Shown: in pieces, positions 55,415-60,000 of the stretch | Layout: every line of letters begins with the position of its first letter | Numbering within the stretch: position 1 is the stretch's first letter | DNA from: Lineus longissimus | Taxonomy: Eukaryota > Nemertea > Pilidiophora > Heteronemertea > Lineidae | DNA length: 60,000 nucleotides | Direction: 5' to 3' | Assembly (NCBI RefSeq): GCF_910592395.1 | Contig: NC_088320.1 | Span: 12,214,501 to 12,274,500, forward strand | The notes under the pieces: model-generated | The model's input: only the letters and a program-made list of their open reading frames with translations | Databases searched by the model: none | Told to the model about the DNA's origin: nothing | Program-made: the position numbers and the translations under genes

Positions 55415-56313
55415 CAGGGTGGCCCAGAAAAAACGCAACCGGATACTTCCACTACCAGGCGGTTAAAACCATTGATACCAGTAGATTGGGAATCTTTCTA
55501 GCAGAAGAATGATACCAAGATCGACCGATTCCGTTCAGGAGTTTTTGTTGTAGATACGTTTTAGTGAAGCAAGGTTGGAGTCCCTTGGCCAGGTACAATG
55601 CAGAAAAACAGAACGCTTCTTTTGTAGGTATTATACATCTCGGTGGTGTGCTGAGGCCTGGCTGTGCTAACACGACCTTTACTTAGTTGCAAATGCTCAC
55701 TTGGAACCTTGTCAACATTATATCATGTCAATATTATTCCCTAACATTTAATCCACCTACTTACTAAGTTCAATTCACCGGCACAGTTCGATTTTTCCTG
55801 TGGGCGAATGAAGCCTGTCAGGGCTTCTCAAAATAGGCTCTAAAACAAAAATACTGATTCCAGAACCAAATCGGGAGGATCTTGAATGAATGAATGAAAA
55901 GCATTTATAGGCGGCGCCTTTCCAAGAGCCTGATCAAGGCGCCACCCCGTTCAAAACCGAAAACATCATTCAGAGAAGTGCTTCTTAAAAAGCCACGTCT
56001 TTAGCTGAAGTTTGAAACTGGTGATATTTTGGCATGCCTTGACGTGGCCAGGGAGGGCGTTCCAAAGAACAGGTGCACAAGACGAGAGACTCCGGTCGCC
56101 TAGCCGAGTTCGGGTTCTTTTGACGGAGACCCGATCGAGCCCAGAATACCGCGTCTCTCGTCGGCCAGGTGCAGCACTCAAAAACCCATCGAAATAGTGG
56201 TATCATTCCTTGGTATCATTCCTCTCCTAACAATATTCCCCATCCACTAATATCAATGGTTTTAACCCCCTGGTAGTGGAAGTATTAGGTTGCCTTTTTT
56301 CTGGACCACACTG
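55415..56313. mobile_element. mariner-like non-autonomous DNA transposon, copy 2
   Basis: The left end CAGGGTGGCCCAGAAAAAAC is inverted at the right end (TTTTTTCTGGACCACACTG, ending 56313). Interior words AGACACGTTTT-type, GTGAAGCAAGGTTGGAGTCC and CGGCACAGTTCGATTTTTCC match copy 1 (20685-22164). Copy 2 lacks the 600-bp block of copy 1 and instead contains an L2/CR1 tail at about 55884-56200. Confidence 0.85.
55884..56200 (-). mobile_element. 5'-truncated L2/CR1 3' end inside the DNA transposon
   Basis: The minus strand reads GDRSLSSCAPVLWNALPGHV, then ITSFKLQLKTWLFKKHF, the last residues of L2/CR1 reverse transcriptases. A GGCGCC hairpin tail and a terminal (CATT)n tract at 55884-55898 follow. 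It interrupts GATCTTG|GTATCATTC of the host transposon, as shown by comparison with copy 1. Confidence 0.85.
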
Positions 56314-56319
56314 CATAAT

Positions 56320-57560
56320 TTACTTGGTCAGACTTACTGATTTCCACTAGCAGCATGTTGTCGTCCCCTTCTGTCAATCATGAGTGTGGGAAAGAAAATG
56401 CAGGATTTTCATATTCTAATTGTCTGCCATCCAATCACAATTAACCACTAATTGTTATTCATTGTACCACATGTATGTATCACTCTGGACACCTAATTCC
56501 ACAGTTCCTTTTCAGTTGAAGTAATTTACACACAATTAAAATATGCAAATCCTGTATTTTATACGATGTACAATGTAAAAACACATCTATTTTGATAACC
56601 TCAGCCTGCACATTTGGTACATTTGGCACTAACCTAATTATAAGGCTGTTGATACTACCGATGAGGCCAATTTAGTATACTTGTACTTATCAATGTTCAA
56701 AACTGACAACAGTGCCACTGCTGAGTAGCATATGTACTAATTTTCCATGTTTTTGCTTTAGCACTTACATGCATTATATAACTTTTCGGCTCACCGTTGG
56801 GGAATATATACATTACCGCAGTGTCCGGCGTCATCCGGCGTCTTGGTCCGTTATGGTCCGTATCCTGTTTCAGAAATAGTGACAAGTTTCCCAACTGGTA
56901 AAGCTATTAACTTCAAACTTGGTACACATGACACCATGTCACATTACTTCCGTTACTGAATTTCGGCCCAGTCGGAGTCTTGACTCGGTCACCAGGGGGC
57001 CAAAACCCAAAAAAAACTGTGATGTATTGCTTATTGCTGAATCGCTTTTGATAAAGATTGTATGGATGCATGAAATGTCTACTAAGTATCATACGGCGAG
57101 CACAATGGCCCCTGGCCGTTTCATTATAAGTCTGAGAGAACACAATACAACTGCATGTGTATTATCAATACATATGAATGTGTATTACTGTCATTACTGT
57201 ATAACAGTACTGTATTGTCATCTCTAAGCCATCCATCCTGCACCCAATTATATAAGAGTCAAGATTAATGCATTTCCAAGAGACATGCATTATCCAACAA
57301 CAGCCTCTTATACAATACCACAGTTAAATTGACTGAAAAGTTCAAGAAGACCACCCAAGTTTTTCATCAAATAATTACTTAGAGCTAACCCTACAGTAAA
57401 TATAATTGTTCACTTGAAACATGATGTAACAGTTTTATTATGTATAATCTGAATTTGATAATTTGTCACTCCCTATAGCAAAACCTGGCTAAAGACGTCA
57501 CACCAAGACACGGCAATCACTTCACCAGTCTGTTTTCTATGCAACAGACATTTTATTGAA
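56320..57560. other. no gene seen; possible interspersed repeat at 56880-57140
   Basis: AT-rich. The stretch around 56890-57000 (CTTCAAACTTGGTACACATG) has the look of a widespread low-copy repeat, but no structure was confirmed. Confidence 0.35.
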
Positions 57561-57563
57561 CCG

Positions 57564-57824
57564 TTACCGCTTTACCAAACATGCGACTTTTGTCAAATTT
57601 TGTCCTAAAGTCACAATTGAGGCACCATACCTGTGACTACTGTAATGTTGCATTTGATCATCACTACTATAATGGACGTAGAGCTGAAATAGTTTGTCAC
57701 ACATCTCCTCTGTCAGTTCAGATCGGATGACCTCAAAACTTTTCCTGAAAGTCGTGGTTGATATGGATATGCACCTCGCCGGGTTAAATTGGTAAAATTT
57801 GCAGCGATCTCGGAGAAACAGCAT
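57564..57824 (-). CDS. possible coding exon, unrecognised
   Basis: An 86-codon minus-strand frame, MLFLRDRCKFYQFNPAR then RKSFEVIRSELTEEMCDKLF and VHYSSDDQMQHYSSHR, with natural residue use. A donor-like CAG|GTATGG lies at the end of SSHR. No domain recognised; an isolated exon or chance frame. Confidence 0.3.
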   Translation of the reverse strand: MLFLRDRCKFYQFNPARCISISTTTFRKSFEVIRSELTEEMCDKLFQLYVHYSSDDQMQHYSSHRYGASIVTLGQNLTKVACLVKR

Positions 57825-58211
57825 TTTTGTTCTTTCTATATATGGGCATACTCATGAACATAGGGGGCCTTTTCAGCAGGTCTGATTTGCATATGGGGCC
57901 ATCTGTTAAATCAAAAGTGTGGGATTATACAAAAATAAGCCTGGAAAGTATTGGGGCCACTATATGTTTAAAACATTCATCCATTTCCGCAATTTTCCCC
58001 CTTTAATTTTGATCGTACTCTTTCACCTTACGTTGTTAATCGCTCTTAATTTTTCTAAGTACCGTATGGGAATTTATCACGTGATACACGTCTCATCCGA
58101 CCCAAGCACTGGGCGCAAAGTAGCGCACAGCTCCCTATATGAATACCCGGGGCGAATATAAAATATGATATAAAATCCCGATTAACATTTCTTTACTGCG
58201 ATAAAAACAGG

Positions 58212-58457
58212 CTAACCACTGCAGACTAACAAGTGAGTGAGCGTTCCTAAACGAGTGGAGTCCGTGCGGAGGGTGTCGAAAAAACCCCAGGCGTAATACT
58301 TCCTCCGTCTGGTGCTGCCACCCACTATGCTAGCGGCATTTGTTGTACTAAGTTCGTAACACGCCAACTCTTCACCATTCGCGAAATAGTTCGTCAAAAT
58401 AAGTCGAGACCACTTTGAAGAGTGGTGGAGTTTGATTTTTCCGGTCGTTTTGGCCAA
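58212..58457 (-). CDS. weak ORF, unrecognised
   Basis: An 81-codon frame with reasonable composition (WSRLILTNYFANGEELACYE; KYYAWGFFDTLRTDSTR) but no splice support, no domain and no homologue in the window. Confidence 0.2.
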   Translation of the reverse strand: MAKTTGKIKLHHSSKWSRLILTNYFANGEELACYELSTTNAASIVGGSTRRRKYYAWGFFDTLRTDSTRLGTLTHLLVCSG

Positions 58458-58699
58458 AAACGCGTTTAGTGTAAGTAATTTGGAGGAAAATCATCCCCCC
58501 AAATCCTCATGTTCGAATTGTAAACACTTGGGTCGGCGCGGAGTGCTCCACATCACACATCGACCTATTTTAAGCATATCAAAATCAAGACAACATCACA
58601 ACCCCCAGACAAATCATTTCATTTCACCCAAATTGCACCGACACCACAGTAAGCCATCACCCTAAAACAACCCGCGCCACGGGTGTTATGCTGGTGGAA

Positions 58700-60000
58700 G
58701 TAATAAAATAGTCCTTCCATGGTCCGAGAGAGCATTTGCAACATATTTCTCTTTTTCGGGCAGGCAGATTCATTGCCCTATTGTAGCATAAAACATGCAT
58801 GTATTTTGCAATTACCACGTCCAAAAGCACCTCTACCCAGGTCGACATTTTGAAACTATCTGAATCTATCTCCCGGAATAATGAAACCTATCCAAATCAT
58901 ACTCTAGTGTATATACACGTTCATCAACGTCCCATTTCCATGGCTTTATCCATGACCAGAAATACTCTTGTACAAATTGTCTTTATTCATGCTTACTAAC
59001 AGATGTATATGTCATTTATGTCATGACGCCACTACAGCGAATATCAAACTGTAGTTCTTTTTGTCTTTAAAATATTATCTAATGTCTTAATTCCTAAAAG
59101 AGTTGTAGTTAGATATGGCATAAAGAAACAAATTACTGATTCATATACATTATATATTGACATTGTATGATAGTTACAAGCAATTACCCGTGTTCCGCAC
59201 GGAGTTTGGGGCATGGAGTGTTCGGTAAAACTGCTTAATATTTGTGTTTGTGTGTGAATGTGTGGGGGCGTGGGGGGGGGGGGGGGGGATTTGGTGGAGG
59301 GATCGGAATAACCAACAGAGAAAACACATTTGTATTTCATATTGATTGTAGTTTGGCCTTTATCTGCCCCTTCAAAAGAACAATTCTGGCTATTTACAAA
59401 TATGCTGATTTTAATAGATACCTTTAACTGAAACAACTTCTCCCTGAAAATTTAACTAAAAGTTTCAAAGCGTGTTGGATATAGAGTCCATTGGGATGTT
59501 AAGGTTCGGAGAAGCATAACAATTGCACCCAATTTCAAGATGAGACGAACGGTTGGCATGCCGTCGGAGACATTAAATTAAATGTAGGAAATCCAATGGG
59601 ATAGTCGTGTCACGTTTCATCTTTAGAAAGTGGCCTGTATGCACTCGATTACGTTTTGGTGGAGCCTTGCAAGTATGAGCATGTCGTTGATTTTGCAGAT
59701 CAAGTTGTGCGTTGGCGATTGTTTTGGGGTAGGCCTATGGGCGATTAAATCTTAACGACAAATCTGTAATGACTGCCTCGACAATCTTGGCATTTTCTAG
59801 TATGATGTGACATTCCGATGGGATTTGAATAGAATTTGTGAACATGGTGGGACAATGCAGTTGCCGTTATATTGTATTTGTTCTTACGTCGTCCCTTTCG
59901 GAGTTGTAGTAACAACTTGAGGTATATATTGGTGTTGGTTGAGCCTCGGAATATATATTACATTAGTTTATAAAAACTAAAAACAGGCGGCGCGAGCGAG
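58700..60000. other. no gene seen; poly-G microsatellite near 59270
   Basis: A (GT)-rich then (G)n run at 59245-59289 is the only structure. The window ends without a recognisable gene. Confidence 0.5.

Overview
This window is nuclear DNA from an animal, most likely a marine invertebrate (a lophotrochozoan or a non-vertebrate deuterostome; I cannot decide which). Genes are split by GT-AG introns, coding density is very low, and secreted domains typical of animals are present (Link, fibronectin type II, ShKT). The space between genes is filled with decayed transposons, inverted-repeat elements, minisatellites and poly-G tracts. No bacterial operons, CRISPR arrays or rRNA genes were seen.

Layout. 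0.4-1.4 kb: minisatellites. 1.4-3.3 kb: a decayed multi-ORF element of unknown class on the minus strand. 3.5-7.0 kb: a pogo/Tigger-like transposase pseudogene with introns and a mutated first catalytic Asp. 7.3-13.7 kb: a minus-strand CR1/L2-type retrotransposon broken by two later insertions, a foldback-like element (7782-9283) and a nearly complete Sola-like DNA transposon (9422-13355, 4-bp target duplication). 13.9-14.9 kb: a second non-LTR reverse transcriptase remnant. 15.1-17.9 kb: minisatellites, a GC-rich island, and inverted repeat arrays enclosing a TA-flanked MITE. 19.87-25.64 kb: the best host gene, on the plus strand, with TATA box, non-coding first exon, signal peptide exon and two Link-domain exons (218 aa). 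26.7-26.9 kb: a tRNA-derived SINE. 27.4-31.75 kb: minus-strand exons of a secreted protein (two FN2 domains, a Cys-rich linker, a C-terminal ShKT domain) with a pyrimidine-rich tract in the middle. 31.0-35.0 kb: three inverted-repeat elements. 35.6 kb: a BEL/Pao integrase-tail fragment. 38.7-39.06 kb: a 74-bp minisatellite. 42.9-51.6 kb: minus-strand ORFs of an unrecognised family, including two diverged paralogues (42.9-43.4 and 51.2-51.6 kb) and a 287-aa ORF, separated by a ~110-bp satellite. 52.7-54.7 kb: a plus-strand reverse transcriptase pseudogene with an insertion. 55.0 kb: a PIF1/Helitron-type helicase remnant. 55.4-56.3 kb: a second copy of the DNA transposon seen at 20.7-22.2 kb, containing an L2/CR1 tail. 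56.3-60 kb: almost empty.

The host genes that can be supported are secreted or extracellular. The Link protein would act in extracellular matrix or as a soluble glycan-binding protein, and the FN2/ShKT protein would be extracellular too. The rest is mainly a record of mobile-element history. The most novel items are the six-cysteine Link domains with their apparently duplicated exon-plus-intron unit, the 43/51-kb paralogue family, and the undescribed multi-ORF and inverted-repeat elements.
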